From Nostoc sp. FACHB-280 (GTDB lineage Bacteria; Cyanobacteriota; Cyanobacteriia; Cyanobacteriales; Nostocaceae): 64,000 nt of DNA. Below are positions 8,243-16,557 of this stretch, in pieces. The stretch spans positions 186,001-250,000 of the forward strand of contig NZ_JACJSD010000003.1 in the NCBI RefSeq assembly GCF_014697615.1, read 5' to 3'. Numbering within the stretch: the stretch's first letter is position 1; each line of letters opens with the position of its first letter. The notes beneath the pieces were generated by a model, which did no database searches, was not told the DNA's origin, and saw only the letters and a program-made list of their open reading frames with translations. A program made the position numbers and the translations under genes.

Positions 8243-8830
8243 CTAATTAGCAATTTTATTCAGTTTTCTCGTCATTAAAAAGCCTTTAAACCTCCGCCAG
8301 GTGGCTTTGACAACTTTCCATTGTTGTAGGATATGCAGAAGAATCAAAGCTAAAAATGTATAGGCTATCCAAAAATGAATGCTTCTCCCTAAGTCTACTA
8401 AACTAGAGTTTTGTGGAAAAAAATCGGGTAAATTCAACCAAAAAAAATTGACATTATTACTTTTATAAGAGTTGGAAAAGAAGAACCCACTAACTGGAAC
8501 TGCAAACATCAATAAATAAAGCAGCGTATGGAGTATAAATTTACGTGTCCATTCAGGCGTAAATCTTGGCAAATTTTTAGTGTATTTTCGCCACCATACC
8601 TGTAACAACACTAAAATCCGCCAAGTTAGCAAAGCTACTACCAAAGCTCCGATTGATTTATGAAAATCATATAGTTCTGATCTGAATAAAGTTCCACGGG
8701 ATAAACGCGCCATACCTGAACCAGTTATAAATAAAACTAAATAACAGGCAGACATGATCCAATGTACAGACATGAGTTGCTTAAACGCAGAATTAATCCT
8801 ACCTTTCTTAACTGCTGATGTTAAATTCAT
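8243..8830 (-). CDS. Cytochrome b561 family membrane protein
   Basis: A 195-residue protein with four hydrophobic helices. Histidines placed for haem binding are H23 and H57 in the first two helices and H101, H152 and H166 in the later ones, matching the bacterial b561 (CybB-like) pattern of two b haems in a four-helix bundle. Such proteins pass electrons between quinol and periplasmic or cytoplasmic partners. The gene stands alone on the minus strand, with no obvious soluble partner. Electron donor and acceptor are unknown. Confidence 0.82.
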   Translation of the reverse strand: MNLTSAVKKGRINSAFKQLMSVHWIMSACYLVLFITGSGMARLSRGTLFRSELYDFHKSIGALVVALLTWRILVLLQVWWRKYTKNLPRFTPEWTRKFILHTLLYLLMFAVPVSGFFFSNSYKSNNVNFFWLNLPDFFPQNSSLVDLGRSIHFWIAYTFLALILLHILQQWKVVKATWRRFKGFLMTRKLNKIAN

Positions 8831-8992
8831 ATCAATACATCTGAATTTTGTTATGGTTTTACTTCGCAGTGCTATTGGGCGTTTTTTCTGTTTTGTCGCT
8901 AAGTGAGTAATTGTCTTACTTAAATAATCTTAATATATTTTATTTTTTTTGGCGGTTGTGTGAAAAGTAGTTGGTTGTGATTATTAGCACGT

Positions 8993-9331
8993 TTACGCTG
9001 ACAAGGGTGGAGGAAATCGAATATCTGCATTGAAATTTTCTATATTTGCTGAATGATGAATAGGTAAAACGTATTCGAGATTTTCGTGAGGACGAGGAAT
9101 AATATGACAAGAAAGCACCTCACCACCATTGACGCGAGATATTGCTGCTAGTCCTGAGACAATCGCAACGTTAACTTCCCCAACTTCTCCCCGAATCAGT
9201 ACGGTTATTCTGCCTAAATCAGTATTTTCGTAACCAACCAAAGTGATACAGGCAGCTTTGCACATAGAATCTGCCGCTTCTACTGCGGCGGGAACTCCAT
9301 AAACTTCAATCATCCCTAGTGCAAGTGTCAT
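8993..9331 (-). CDS. Carboxysome shell hexamer protein, divergent CcmK paralogue
   Basis: A 112-residue single BMC-domain protein. The opening ALGMIEVYGVPAAVEAADSM, the RGEVGEVNVA segment and the HIIPRPHENLEYVLP motif are those of CcmK shell proteins, which assemble as hexamers into the facets of the beta-carboxysome. The pore loop, usually K-I-G-S-G-R in CcmK1/2/4, reads N-T-D-L-G-R here (residues 36-41), so the central pore should differ in charge and shape. About ten extra residues follow the normal C-terminus. No other ccm or rbc gene lies nearby, which makes it a satellite shell gene like CcmK3 to CcmK6; I cannot decide which of these it is. Confidence 0.88.
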   Translation of the reverse strand: MTLALGMIEVYGVPAAVEAADSMCKAACITLVGYENTDLGRITVLIRGEVGEVNVAIVSGLAAISRVNGGEVLSCHIIPRPHENLEYVLPIHHSANIENFNADIRFPPPLSA

Positions 9332-9443
9332 ACTAATTTTCTCTACCCGAATCTGTTCTGCTGTTGTTCCAAATTGTAAATCAATGAGAACATAATGTTT
9401 AGCGCCATTAACTAGGTTTACTACATAATCAAAAATTTAAAAT

Positions 9444-10343
9444 ATGCTAACTATTAAAAGCCTGAATAAATCTTATTCTCAAAGAAAAGTTATTCAAGAT
9501 TTAAACCTGCATATAGCAGCAGGAGAAATTTATGGCTTACTCGGTGCGAATGGTGCTGGTAAGACAACCACAATTAATATTATTTGTAATTTACTGAAAG
9601 CTGATAGTGGTGATATTACAATTAATCATCAGCCAATCTCCGAGGCTACAAAAAAAATCATTGGCATTGCACCCCAAGAAAATTTATTGTATAAAACTCT
9701 GACTTGCGAGGAAAATTTAAAATTTTTTGCCGATATTTATGGATTAGATAAAATAACTCGTCAGGAACAAATACAAACCACTCTCGCGGCAGTAAATTTA
9801 TGGGATAGAGCCAAAAGTCCGGTAGAAACTCTCAGTGGCGGGATGCAACGACGGTTGAATATTGCTGTTGCTTTGGTTCATCAACCAAAGTTTTTAATTT
9901 TAGATGAGCCAACTACTGGGTTAGATATTGAATCAAGATACGAGATTTGGGAATTAATTAGGCAGTTGAGTAATCAGGGAATGACAATTTTATTGACAAC
10001 GCATTTATTAGATGAAGCAGAGCGGCTTTGTCATAAAATTGGTATTCTCAAAAATGGGCAAATTTTGGCTGAAGGCAGTTTAGTCGAGTTACGGAAATTA
10101 ATTCCAGCCACCGAAGTTTTAGTTTTACAAACTGCTGAAAAAGAACAAGCGATCGCCCGCGCTCAAGAATATGGTTTTACACATAAATATTACGGTAATG
10201 AGTTAGCTTTTTGGCTACCAGAACCTTTGGAATTAAAAGAAATTCTTGACAAATTTGCCGGGATAAATATTGAGGCGATCGCTCGTCAGCCTGTGCGTTT
10301 AGAACATATTTATTTGGAAGTTACCCAAAATGCCTATTCTTGA
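9444..10343 (+). CDS. ABC transporter ATP-binding protein (drug/ABC-2 export type)
   Basis: A 299-residue ATPase with Walker A GANGAGKTT (about residues 34-42), ABC signature LSGGMQRR, Walker B FLILDEPTTGLD and an H-loop TTHLLDEAERLC. The C-terminal 80 residues are the regulatory domain found in DrrA/NatA-type exporters that work with ABC-2 permeases. There is no permease gene after it; the fitting ABC-2 permease at 5580-6353 is on the same strand three kilobases upstream, separated by four unrelated genes. The last ten bases overlap a degraded minus-strand gene. Confidence 0.9.
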   Translation: MLTIKSLNKSYSQRKVIQDLNLHIAAGEIYGLLGANGAGKTTTINIICNLLKADSGDITINHQPISEATKKIIGIAPQENLLYKTLTCEENLKFFADIYGLDKITRQEQIQTTLAAVNLWDRAKSPVETLSGGMQRRLNIAVALVHQPKFLILDEPTTGLDIESRYEIWELIRQLSNQGMTILLTTHLLDEAERLCHKIGILKNGQILAEGSLVELRKLIPATEVLVLQTAEKEQAIARAQEYGFTHKYYGNELAFWLPEPLELKEILDKFAGINIEAIARQPVRLEHIYLEVTQNAYS

Positions 10344-10563
10344 TGCTCACTATGATGATTTGTTTGCAAAAAAGGTGACAGTTCTTTATTTAACTTTCCT
10401 GCACGTACAAACTCAGCGTAGGTTTCTGCTTGCACAGCTAACAGTTCTCCTCGCAGTTCTTCAATGGTGAAATCTTGTAAATTTGGATATTCATCCAACA
10501 ATTTATCAATTTTTTATTGTAAAAAATTAATCTCTCCTACAAGCCGAGTTTTTTGATATAGGA
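10334..10563 (-). pseudogene. Broken small gene with an in-frame stop, truncated next to transposase debris
   Basis: Reading the minus strand, a good coding-like frame gives KIDKLLDEYPNLQDF, then IEELRGELLAVQAETYAEF and VRAGKLNKELSPF before a stop at 10334-10336. Just before KIDK an in-frame TAA interrupts it; on the other side of that stop the same frame continues as TRLVGEINFLQ up to the transposase remnant at about 10563, with no start codon. The frame therefore looks like a gene of about 75-90 codons that has both a nonsense mutation and a lost 5' end. Size and composition recall small antitoxin-like proteins, but I do not recognise the family. Confidence 0.55.
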
Positions 10564-10953
10564 CTAGTATTTGATTTCTGAAAAAGCACCGTACATTTGA
10601 AGAGTCGCAAAATCGAAGTTAGTGTGTCGGAGAAACCACTTAAACATCCACTTGAGATGAGAAAACGAAGGAATCAAAGCACATAAACGGCGCATCCAGG
10701 TTTTAGCTTGCAACCAAATATCCTCAATTGGGTTTTGTGATAGGCAATTAGGAGCGAAGCGAACGCAATGAATTTTCCACTGCTCTGGAGACAAATCACG
10801 GTTTATCTCTCCTAAAAAGTTTTGAACTAGATGTGAACGATGGTAAGAAGCACCATCCCAAAAAAGAAGTAATCGTTGGTTGGGAGAAGCGTCTAATAAA
10901 TACCGCACCGTAGTATGTCTGTTTCTCTCGTTCGTTAACAATGCCAATTGCTA
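10564..10953 (-). pseudogene. IS630-family transposase, C-terminal fragment
   Basis: About 127 codons match the C-terminal part of an IS630-type DDE transposase: LLLFWDGASYHRS carries the second catalytic aspartate, and RFAPNCLSQNPIEDIWLQAK carries the final glutamate with its NPIE context. The N-terminal helix-turn-helix and the first aspartate are missing, and an in-frame TAG lies immediately upstream, so it is a dead fragment. The usable start would be only a TTG. No terminal inverted repeats were found. Confidence 0.75.
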
Positions 10954-10954
10954 T

Positions 10955-11143
10955 TTCTTGGTCTGAATCATGGCGTAACTTAGAAATTATGTGCAAGTTA
11001 ACAAGACGTGCCATCTGCAAACTATTGTTGTTACCAAAATGACCATCTAATACCAAGTATGTCAGAGGAATGAAGTTACCTACTAAATTATTAGCTATTT
11101 TGTTAGATAAAAAATTCAATCTTTTATGGAAAAGAAAACTCAA
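10955..11143 (-). pseudogene. IS4/IS701-like transposase fragment
   Basis: About 60 codons reading LTYLVLDGHFGNNNSLQMARLV and LHIISKLRHDS in pieces resemble the central catalytic-Asp region (LVxDxxFG) of IS4-group transposases common in cyanobacteria. The frame then runs out of frame into the IS630 fragment, so two unrelated transposase remnants are joined near 10955. Neither end of the original element is visible. Confidence 0.6.
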
Positions 11144-11310
11144 TAATAAATATTTTTATGTCTGCATATTTCTGTGAGCTTGTGATTAGTATTAAGCACA
11201 ATATGGAACTGAACAAAAATTCAAATCATTTCTCAGGGCTGTTTACTATCTATTCACAGCGTATCGTGAGTTATATTTTTTACAACCTACCCAAATTTAC
11301 AAACACACTG

Positions 11311-11928
11311 TTAGCGTGGAGATACAAACTTTCTTTTCATAGCAATACCAAAGCCAGCAGCAGTTAAGCTGCCAAAGATGGTTAGAGGTTCGGGTACAGA
11401 TGAGCCTGTTGATTGAGTAAAGTGGACATAAGTTCTAGTACTTAATAAATATGTGCTAGAACCAAATGGGCCTTTTCTAGCTAAACCAATAGAATCACCA
11501 TATACTAACCCTTCCCACCAAAATCGCTCACTAAGAGATGAAACAGGAATATTCCAAGTACCCCGTAAATTTCCATTAGTATCTTCTATGCTTAAAAAAG
11601 CATGATTTGATGAGTCATAGAAATTAATTAATGCTTGCCAAAGAGTTAAACTAGCATTTTGAGCATTATCATAATCTTGGGAAAAAATTAAAATTCCGCT
11701 GCTATAGGGTGAGTAAATCTCCAAACTTGTATTAACAAATTTTATATCATACTTTTTGTTTAAAATTTTTAAGCCTTTGATGGCCCGTAAGGCATATTTC
11801 TCTTCATTAAGAATAAAAGTTGGCTCGTTTTCATCAGGAGTAATGCTAAAAGCCTCAACCTTACTTATAAAACCATTGCACATTACTGCGATTAATGCCA
11901 TTACAAGAGCTAGAGATTTTTTACTCAT
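11311..11928 (-). CDS. PEP-CTERM sorted exported protein
   Basis: A 205-residue protein with an N-terminal signal peptide (ALVMALIAVMCNGFISKVEA) and a C-terminal sorting signal: VPEPLT, a hydrophobic helix, then MKRKF. That tripartite tail is the PEP-CTERM signal recognised by exosortase, so the protein should be processed in the inner membrane and released or anchored outside. The middle domain is not recognised. It is a clear paralogue of the protein at 35877-36506, sharing FSITPDE, PTFILNEE and WQALINFYDSS-type blocks. Start is ATG; the upstream region resembles that of the paralogue. Confidence 0.85.
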   Translation of the reverse strand: MSKKSLALVMALIAVMCNGFISKVEAFSITPDENEPTFILNEEKYALRAIKGLKILNKKYDIKFVNTSLEIYSPYSSGILIFSQDYDNAQNASLTLWQALINFYDSSNHAFLSIEDTNGNLRGTWNIPVSSLSERFWWEGLVYGDSIGLARKGPFGSSTYLLSTRTYVHFTQSTGSSVPEPLTIFGSLTAAGFGIAMKRKFVSPR

Positions 11929-12200
11929 TTACTTTAATCAATTTTTTGATATCTATCGCTGCTTTTTTGAACTAACTTCTTATATCGCGTTTTTGATGAA
12001 TTAGCAAGTTTTAAGCAACTTTTTGATAAAAACTTAATCAAGTAATTTCAATAATTATTAATAAGTATTAATAAGTATTAATAAACAGATTTAATACTGA
12101 GTCTTAGTGATATTTAAACTTTGGGTAGAAGTCTCAAGAGAAATGAGAGATTACAGAGTGTTTAGGATGAATGAGGTACAAACGTAAAATCCGAAACCAT

Positions 12201-12228
12201 GTAGAGACGTTATATTTAACGTCTCTAC
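12201..12228. repeat. Perfect palindrome GTAGAGACGTTA
   Basis: Twelve-base arms GTAGAGACGTTA and TAACGTCTCTAC flank a TATT loop. The flanking stretch 11929-12326, about 400 bases, holds no gene: it has the A+T-rich upstream region of the PEP-CTERM gene with a tandem TTAATAAGTA motif, this palindrome and the terminator of the minus-strand operon. Related hairpins lie at 18839-18866 and 46221-46250. Confidence 0.75.
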
Positions 12229-12250
12229 AGTATTTATAAAATTTGCTGTA

Positions 12251-12287
12251 AATAAAAAAGTGCGTCAGTGAAAACTAAACGCACTTT
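12251..12287 (-). terminator. Intrinsic terminator of the stress operon
   Basis: On the minus strand, a stem AAAGTGCGT / ACGCACTTT with a 13-base loop is followed by a T-rich run (TTTTTTATTT). It lies 40 bases after the cupin stop codon, the last gene of the seven-gene minus-strand run, and is a typical Rho-independent terminator. Confidence 0.8.
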
Positions 12288-12326
12288 ATAAATAATAAGC
12301 ATTAACATTAGGTGAACTAGGAAAAG

Positions 12327-12668
12327 TTAATTTTCATCACGTCCATGTACTTGAGCGGGTGGACTGGTGGCTTCTACGGCGGTGAATGATTCGAGGATTT
12401 TGTAAGTGTGGTGTGAACCTTTGGGAACAACCCAAGAACTACCAGGTTCTAGCAAAATCATTTGTCCTTCGATGTGCAGTTCTGCGCGACCACTAATTAC
12501 ATAACCAACAGTTTCATATTCGCGTGCTGTTGGTGGTTTATCATTTCCTGGTTGTTCGTTTTCCCAAAGGCGCATCGAAACTGTTTTGCCAGAAGCTAGA
12601 TATTTCTGACCGAGTTTGCCTTTGGGTGAATGGCTAGAATCAATTTTTTTAACGCTGGTGTCAGTCAT
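12327..12668 (-). CDS. Cupin domain protein
   Basis: A 113-residue single-cupin protein. Cupin motif 1 is degenerate around ETVGYVISGRAELHIEG, and motif 2 appears as PGSSWVVPKGSHHTYKI with the histidine pair. Small cupins of this type bind a metal and act as dioxygenases, isomerases or sensors; nothing points to one substrate. It is the last gene of the minus-strand operon, 15 bases after the stop of an alcohol dehydrogenase, so tight co-expression with that enzyme is expected. Confidence 0.8.
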   Translation of the reverse strand: MTDTSVKKIDSSHSPKGKLGQKYLASGKTVSMRLWENEQPGNDKPPTAREYETVGYVISGRAELHIEGQMILLEPGSSWVVPKGSHHTYKILESFTAVEATSPPAQVHGRDEN

Positions 12669-12683
12669 ATTTAATTACCCACC

Positions 12684-13853
12684 TTAAGGTTTCAGAACAA
12701 CTTTGATACAGTTATCTTTTTTGTGTTTAAAAATTTCGTAGCCGTGGGGTGCTTGGTCTAAAGGTAGTTTGTGAGTGATTACAAATGAAGGGTCGAGATC
12801 ACCGTTTTCAATGTGATTGAGTAAGGGTTTTAAGTATCTATGAACGTGGGTTTGTCCCATTTTGAAGGTGAGACCTTTATTCATGGCTGAACCCATCGGT
12901 ATTTTGTCGAGGAAGCCACCGTAAACCCCAGCGAGTGATACGTGACCACCTTTACCAGCAGCCAGAATTACTTGGCGTAATGCTGTTGGACGGTCTGTTT
13001 CTAGACGAACTGCTTGTTTTACTTTGTCGTAGATAGCCATTGCATCTGTGCCATGTGCTTCCATACCAACAGCATCAATACAAGCATCGGGGCCACGACC
13101 TCCGGTCATATCCTTAAGTGCTTCGCCGACATCTACCTCTTCATAGTTGAGGATTTCGGCTTTGCCTTGTTCTTTAGCCATTTGCAAACGTTCGGGAATG
13201 CGGTCTATGGCAATGACTCTTTCTGCACCGAGGAGAAATGCACTTTTGATAGCAAATTGTCCCACTGGGCCACAACCCCACACTGCAACGACATCGCCGG
13301 GTTTAATGTTGCAGTTTTCTGCTGCCATATAGCCAGTTGGAAAGATGTCAGTTAAAAATAGAACTTGCTCGTCTGTGAGATGGTCGGGAATTTTGAATAA
13401 ACCAACATCTGCAAAGGGTACGCGTGCATACTCGGCTTGACCGCCAGCATACCCACCAAATAAGTGAGAGTAGCCAAATAAGCCGGCAGGTGAGTGACCC
13501 ATTTGCAGCTCTACCATCCAAGCATTTGGGTTGGAGTTATCACAAAGTGACCATAAATCACGCTGGCAGAAAAAACAGTTACCGCAGGATATTGTGAAGG
13601 GAACTACGACGCGATCGCCTACTTTAACATTCTTAACTTCACTACCTAATTCTACAACTTCCCCCATAAATTCATGCCCAAGGATATCGCCTTTTTGCAT
13701 GGTGGGAATGTAACCATCATAAATATGTAAATCTGAACCGCAAATTGCTGTAGAAGTAATTTTAATAATGGCATCACGCGGGTTAAGAATTTTGGGATCT
13801 GGAACTGTTTCTACCCGTACGTCGTTTGCTCCGTGCCAGCAAACTGCTTTCAT
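12684..13853 (-). CDS. Zinc-dependent alcohol dehydrogenase, formaldehyde dehydrogenase-like (copy 2)
   Basis: A 389-residue medium-chain dehydrogenase. The catalytic zinc site is visible as [11 protein letters not shown] followed by GHEFMGEV; the structural zinc site is [15 protein letters not shown]. The NAD(P)-binding Rossmann motif is [14 protein letters not shown], followed by AIDRIPERL. Length and the insertion between the zinc lobe and Rossmann fold match the glutathione-independent formaldehyde dehydrogenase-like group. It oxidises or reduces a small alcohol or aldehyde in the cytoplasm; the true substrate is not known. It is a close paralogue of the enzyme at 14508-15677, with the same length. 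Confidence 0.88.
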   Translation of the reverse strand: MKAVCWHGANDVRVETVPDPKILNPRDAIIKITSTAICGSDLHIYDGYIPTMQKGDILGHEFMGEVVELGSEVKNVKVGDRVVVPFTISCGNCFFCQRDLWSLCDNSNPNAWMVELQMGHSPAGLFGYSHLFGGYAGGQAEYARVPFADVGLFKIPDHLTDEQVLFLTDIFPTGYMAAENCNIKPGDVVAVWGCGPVGQFAIKSAFLLGAERVIAIDRIPERLQMAKEQGKAEILNYEEVDVGEALKDMTGGRGPDACIDAVGMEAHGTDAMAIYDKVKQAVRLETDRPTALRQVILAAGKGGHVSLAGVYGGFLDKIPMGSAMNKGLTFKMGQTHVHRYLKPLLNHIENGDLDPSFVITHKLPLDQAPHGYEIFKHKKDNCIKVVLKP

Positions 13854-13942
13854 AATTTTTAGTCCTTTGTCATTTGTTCTTGGTCATTAGTCATTTGTTC
13901 ATCTAAATAACTAATAGTTGGTGACATACTTTTATATAAAAT

Positions 13943-14003
13943 GGTGCGTTAGGCACTGTTTTTTTCGTGATACATCATATCGAAAAGACGCACCTAACAC
14001 ACC
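13943..14003. repeat. Imperfect inverted repeat GGTGCGTTAGG
   Basis: Left arm GGTGCGTTAGGCAC (13943-13956) and right arm GCACCTAACACACC (13990-14003) can pair with two mismatches around a 33-base centre. It lies inside the otherwise tight operon, in the 195-base gap between the exported protein and the second dehydrogenase, together with GTCATTTGTTC-type short repeats. It looks like a small mobile or dispersed repeat. Confidence 0.65.
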
Positions 14004-14048
14004 CTAATGGCTATCTTTTTCCCTTTGCCTTTTTACTTTTGCTTTTCC

Positions 14049-14450
14049 TTAAACTCTATCTCTGAGTTGTTTGGTAGGAGGATTTTGATAATAACCTTCT
14101 CTACTGCCTTGGCTACCTTGAGATTGATTACTACCAACTGCTTCGCCAACTTTGTTTTTCGCATCCTTGAGAAACTCTTTTGTAGCTCTAGGAGTATCTT
14201 CATCTAAGTTGAGTTTTTCTCGGATATTGTCAGCAGCACCCTTCAGCTTAGACTGAGCATTTCTTACTTGATTATCGTTTTGAATGCCGTTGTTTTGTCC
14301 TTCGGGTACACCTTTATAATAGATACCTTCTGGAGTTTTTACATCAGCTTGTGCTACATTCACAAAGCTAAATGATTGACCAAGTAAGAACATAAATCCT
14401 ACTAAGAAAACAACCATAATTTGGCGTAGGCGAGAAATCACTTGCTTCAT
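14049..14450 (-). CDS. Small exported protein of the stress operon, unknown function
   Basis: I choose the ATG at 14450 because GAGG lies about eight bases upstream; an ATG at 14462 is the alternative. The first 35 residues form a signal peptide (hydrophobic IMVVFLVGFMFLLGQSF, cleavage near VAQA-D). The mature part of about 100 residues is hydrophilic, with a helical middle (NAQSKLKGAADNIREKLNL and EFLKDAKNKVGEAVG) and a Gln/Ser-rich tail. The amphipathic helices recall CsbD- or LEA-like stress proteins, but this is only a likeness. It sits between the two alcohol dehydrogenases. Confidence 0.65.
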   Translation of the reverse strand: MKQVISRLRQIMVVFLVGFMFLLGQSFSFVNVAQADVKTPEGIYYKGVPEGQNNGIQNDNQVRNAQSKLKGAADNIREKLNLDEDTPRATKEFLKDAKNKVGEAVGSNQSQGSQGSREGYYQNPPTKQLRDRV

Positions 14451-14507
14451 AAATAACCTCATTTGCTTTATTTATTTGTGTGTACAACTGAACGGCTATT
14501 AGCCAAT

Positions 14508-15677
14508 TCATGGTTTGAGGACGACTTTGACACAGTTATCTTTTTTCTGTTGAAAAATGTGATAACCGTAAGCAGCTTCTTCTAGTGATAGTTGATGAGT
14601 TATCACAAACGAAGGATCAAGTTTACCGTCCAAGATTTGCTGGAGTAACAAGTGCATATATTTCTGTCCGTGCATTTGTCCCATTCTGAAGGTAAGACCT
14701 TTGTTAAAAGCTGCACCCAAGGGTATTTTGTCTACGAAACCACCATAAACACCCATAATTGCCAGAGTGCCGCCTTTACGACAGGCCACCATCATTTCTC
14801 TTAATACGTGGGGACGGTCGGTTTCTAATCTGAGCTTTTGTTTTGTCTGGTCGTAGAAGTCTTCTAAACCAACACCATGCGCTTCTAAACCGACTGCATC
14901 AATGCAAGCATCAGGGCCGCGTCCGCCAGTCATTTCTTTTAATGCTTCACCTGCATTCACTTCTTCGTAGTTAATTACTTCGGCTTTGGCATATTTTTTC
15001 GCCATTTCTAGCCGTTCGGGGAAGCGGTCGATCGCAATTACTTTTTCTGCACCCATCATATAGGCGCTAATCATGGCGAACAGCCCTACTGCACCACTTC
15101 CCCAAACAGCTACTGTATCCCCTGGCTGAATATCACAGAGTTCTGCACCCATGTAGCCTGTAGGGATAGCGTCGGAGATAAATAAGAGTTTTTCATCAGG
15201 TATATCTGACGGAACTTTGACAACGCCAACATCAGCAAAAGGTACGCGGATATATTCAGCTTGTGCGCCTGCGTAACCGCCTAATAGGTGAGAGTAACCA
15301 TAAATTGCTGAGGTGACATTGCCAAATAACTTTTCTTCTAACCAACTGTTGGGGTTGGAATTATCGCACAGCGACCACATATCACGCTGGCAATAAGCAC
15401 AGTTACCACAACCAATTGTAGAAGGAACAACAACGCGATCGCCTATTTTTAAATTATTAACTCCCCTACCAACTTCAACGACTTCCCCCATAAATTCGTG
15501 ACCAATAATGTCACCTTTTTGGACTGTCGGGATATAGCCGCCATATATATGTAAATCAGAACCACAGATAGCTGTGGAAGTAATTTTAATAATCGCATCA
15601 CGGGGATTCAGAATCGTCGGGTCTGGTACATTTTCCACCCGCACTTCATTCGCACCTTGCCAACAGACTGCTTTCAT
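14508..15677 (-). CDS. Zinc-dependent alcohol dehydrogenase, formaldehyde dehydrogenase-like (copy 1)
   Basis: The ATG at 15677 aligns exactly with the start of the paralogue at 13853 (both MKAVCWxGAN) and gives 389 residues; a longer in-frame start is not supported. Zinc-binding residues are conserved: [19 protein letters not shown], and CGNCAYCQRDMWSLC. The cofactor motif is VAVWGSGAVGLFA. Residue differences from the sister enzyme cluster in the substrate lobe (for example NSWLEEKLFGNVTSAIYGY against [19 protein letters not shown] in pieces), so the two may have different substrates. It follows the SRPBCC gene by 81 bases filled with GTCATTAGTCAATA-type repeats. Confidence 0.88.
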   Translation of the reverse strand: MKAVCWQGANEVRVENVPDPTILNPRDAIIKITSTAICGSDLHIYGGYIPTVQKGDIIGHEFMGEVVEVGRGVNNLKIGDRVVVPSTIGCGNCAYCQRDMWSLCDNSNPNSWLEEKLFGNVTSAIYGYSHLLGGYAGAQAEYIRVPFADVGVVKVPSDIPDEKLLFISDAIPTGYMGAELCDIQPGDTVAVWGSGAVGLFAMISAYMMGAEKVIAIDRFPERLEMAKKYAKAEVINYEEVNAGEALKEMTGGRGPDACIDAVGLEAHGVGLEDFYDQTKQKLRLETDRPHVLREMMVACRKGGTLAIMGVYGGFVDKIPLGAAFNKGLTFRMGQMHGQKYMHLLLQQILDGKLDPSFVITHQLSLEEAAYGYHIFQQKKDNCVKVVLKP

Positions 15678-15758
15678 AAATATTAGTCCATAGTCATTAG
15701 TCAATAGTCATTAGTAACTCTCTCCCTCTGCCCCCTGCCCCCTGCTCCCCTGCCTCTT

Positions 15759-16454
15759 CTATCTACTTCCTGTTGGCTGACCTTCTGTAGTGGCGATTTC
15801 TCCGGCTTCCATGAGCATTTTGAAGCGGCGCAGGTCATCACCGATTTGCTGTTCTGGTTCTTCGCCGAAAAGTTTGGCGAGAGCTGCACTTAAGCCACCG
15901 CCGGGGATGTTGTATTCTAAAACTACTTTGACTTCTGTACCGCGATCGCCTGGGGCTTTTTTAAATCTGACAAAGCCGGAGTTCTCAATATCTGCGCCTT
16001 CCACAGAAGCCCAAGAAATAAACTCGTTTTCTCTATCTTCGAGAATTTCTGCATCCCATTCGACATTGTTAGCTAAGGGCGCTTTTGCAATCCAGTGAGA
16101 ACGTTTTGCGTCGTATACTTTCACTGATTGCAGATGCTTCATAAAAGTGGGTAACTGCTCAAAGTTGTGCCAAAAACGGTAAAGTTCATCGGCTGGTTTA
16201 TTAATCGTTACCGTCTTTTCAACTTTGATTGGTTTATTGATTCCAATCGCTTCTTGTGCTTGCCCAATTGTGCTTTGCTTGGTTATGCCTTGGTAAACTA
16301 AACCACCGCCAGCCAGCGCAGTTAATACACCTTTTAAAGAGCGTTGACTTAAACCTGTGAGTACCATAGCCCCACCACCAATTAGAGAAGCCCAACGTTC
16401 TAGATCATTAGCTTCTGGGGCATTTTTACTTGTGCGATCGCCTGTTGAAGTCAT
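15759..16454 (-). CDS. SRPBCC (cyclase/dehydrase-like) protein with N-terminal membrane segment
   Basis: A 231-residue protein. Residues 20-65 contain two short hydrophobic glycine-rich helices (LIGGGAMVLTGL, LTALAGGGLVYQG) of the kind found in YgaP-like membrane segments. Residues 78-215 form an SRPBCC/START-like domain beginning VEKTVTINKPADELYRFWHNFEQLPTFMKHL in pieces, which normally makes a hydrophobic cavity for a lipid or polyketide-like ligand. It is the third gene of the seven-gene operon, 103 bases after the DJ-1 gene. The ligand is unknown. Confidence 0.8.
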   Translation of the reverse strand: MTSTGDRTSKNAPEANDLERWASLIGGGAMVLTGLSQRSLKGVLTALAGGGLVYQGITKQSTIGQAQEAIGINKPIKVEKTVTINKPADELYRFWHNFEQLPTFMKHLQSVKVYDAKRSHWIAKAPLANNVEWDAEILEDRENEFISWASVEGADIENSGFVRFKKAPGDRGTEVKVVLEYNIPGGGLSAALAKLFGEEPEQQIGDDLRRFKMLMEAGEIATTEGQPTGSR

Positions 16455-16557
16455 AGGATTTTAAATTGTAGATTACTGTTTGCGTCAATATCTCCCTAAT
16501 GCGATCGCAGAGGCCAGCTTGTATTTCTCCGCGTCCTCTGCGCCTCGGCGGTTCGTT

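Noticed and set aside
11158-11367. 69-codon plus-strand frame before the PEP-CTERM gene end
   Set aside because: It overlaps the end of the PEP-CTERM gene and shows no coding character or ribosome-binding site.
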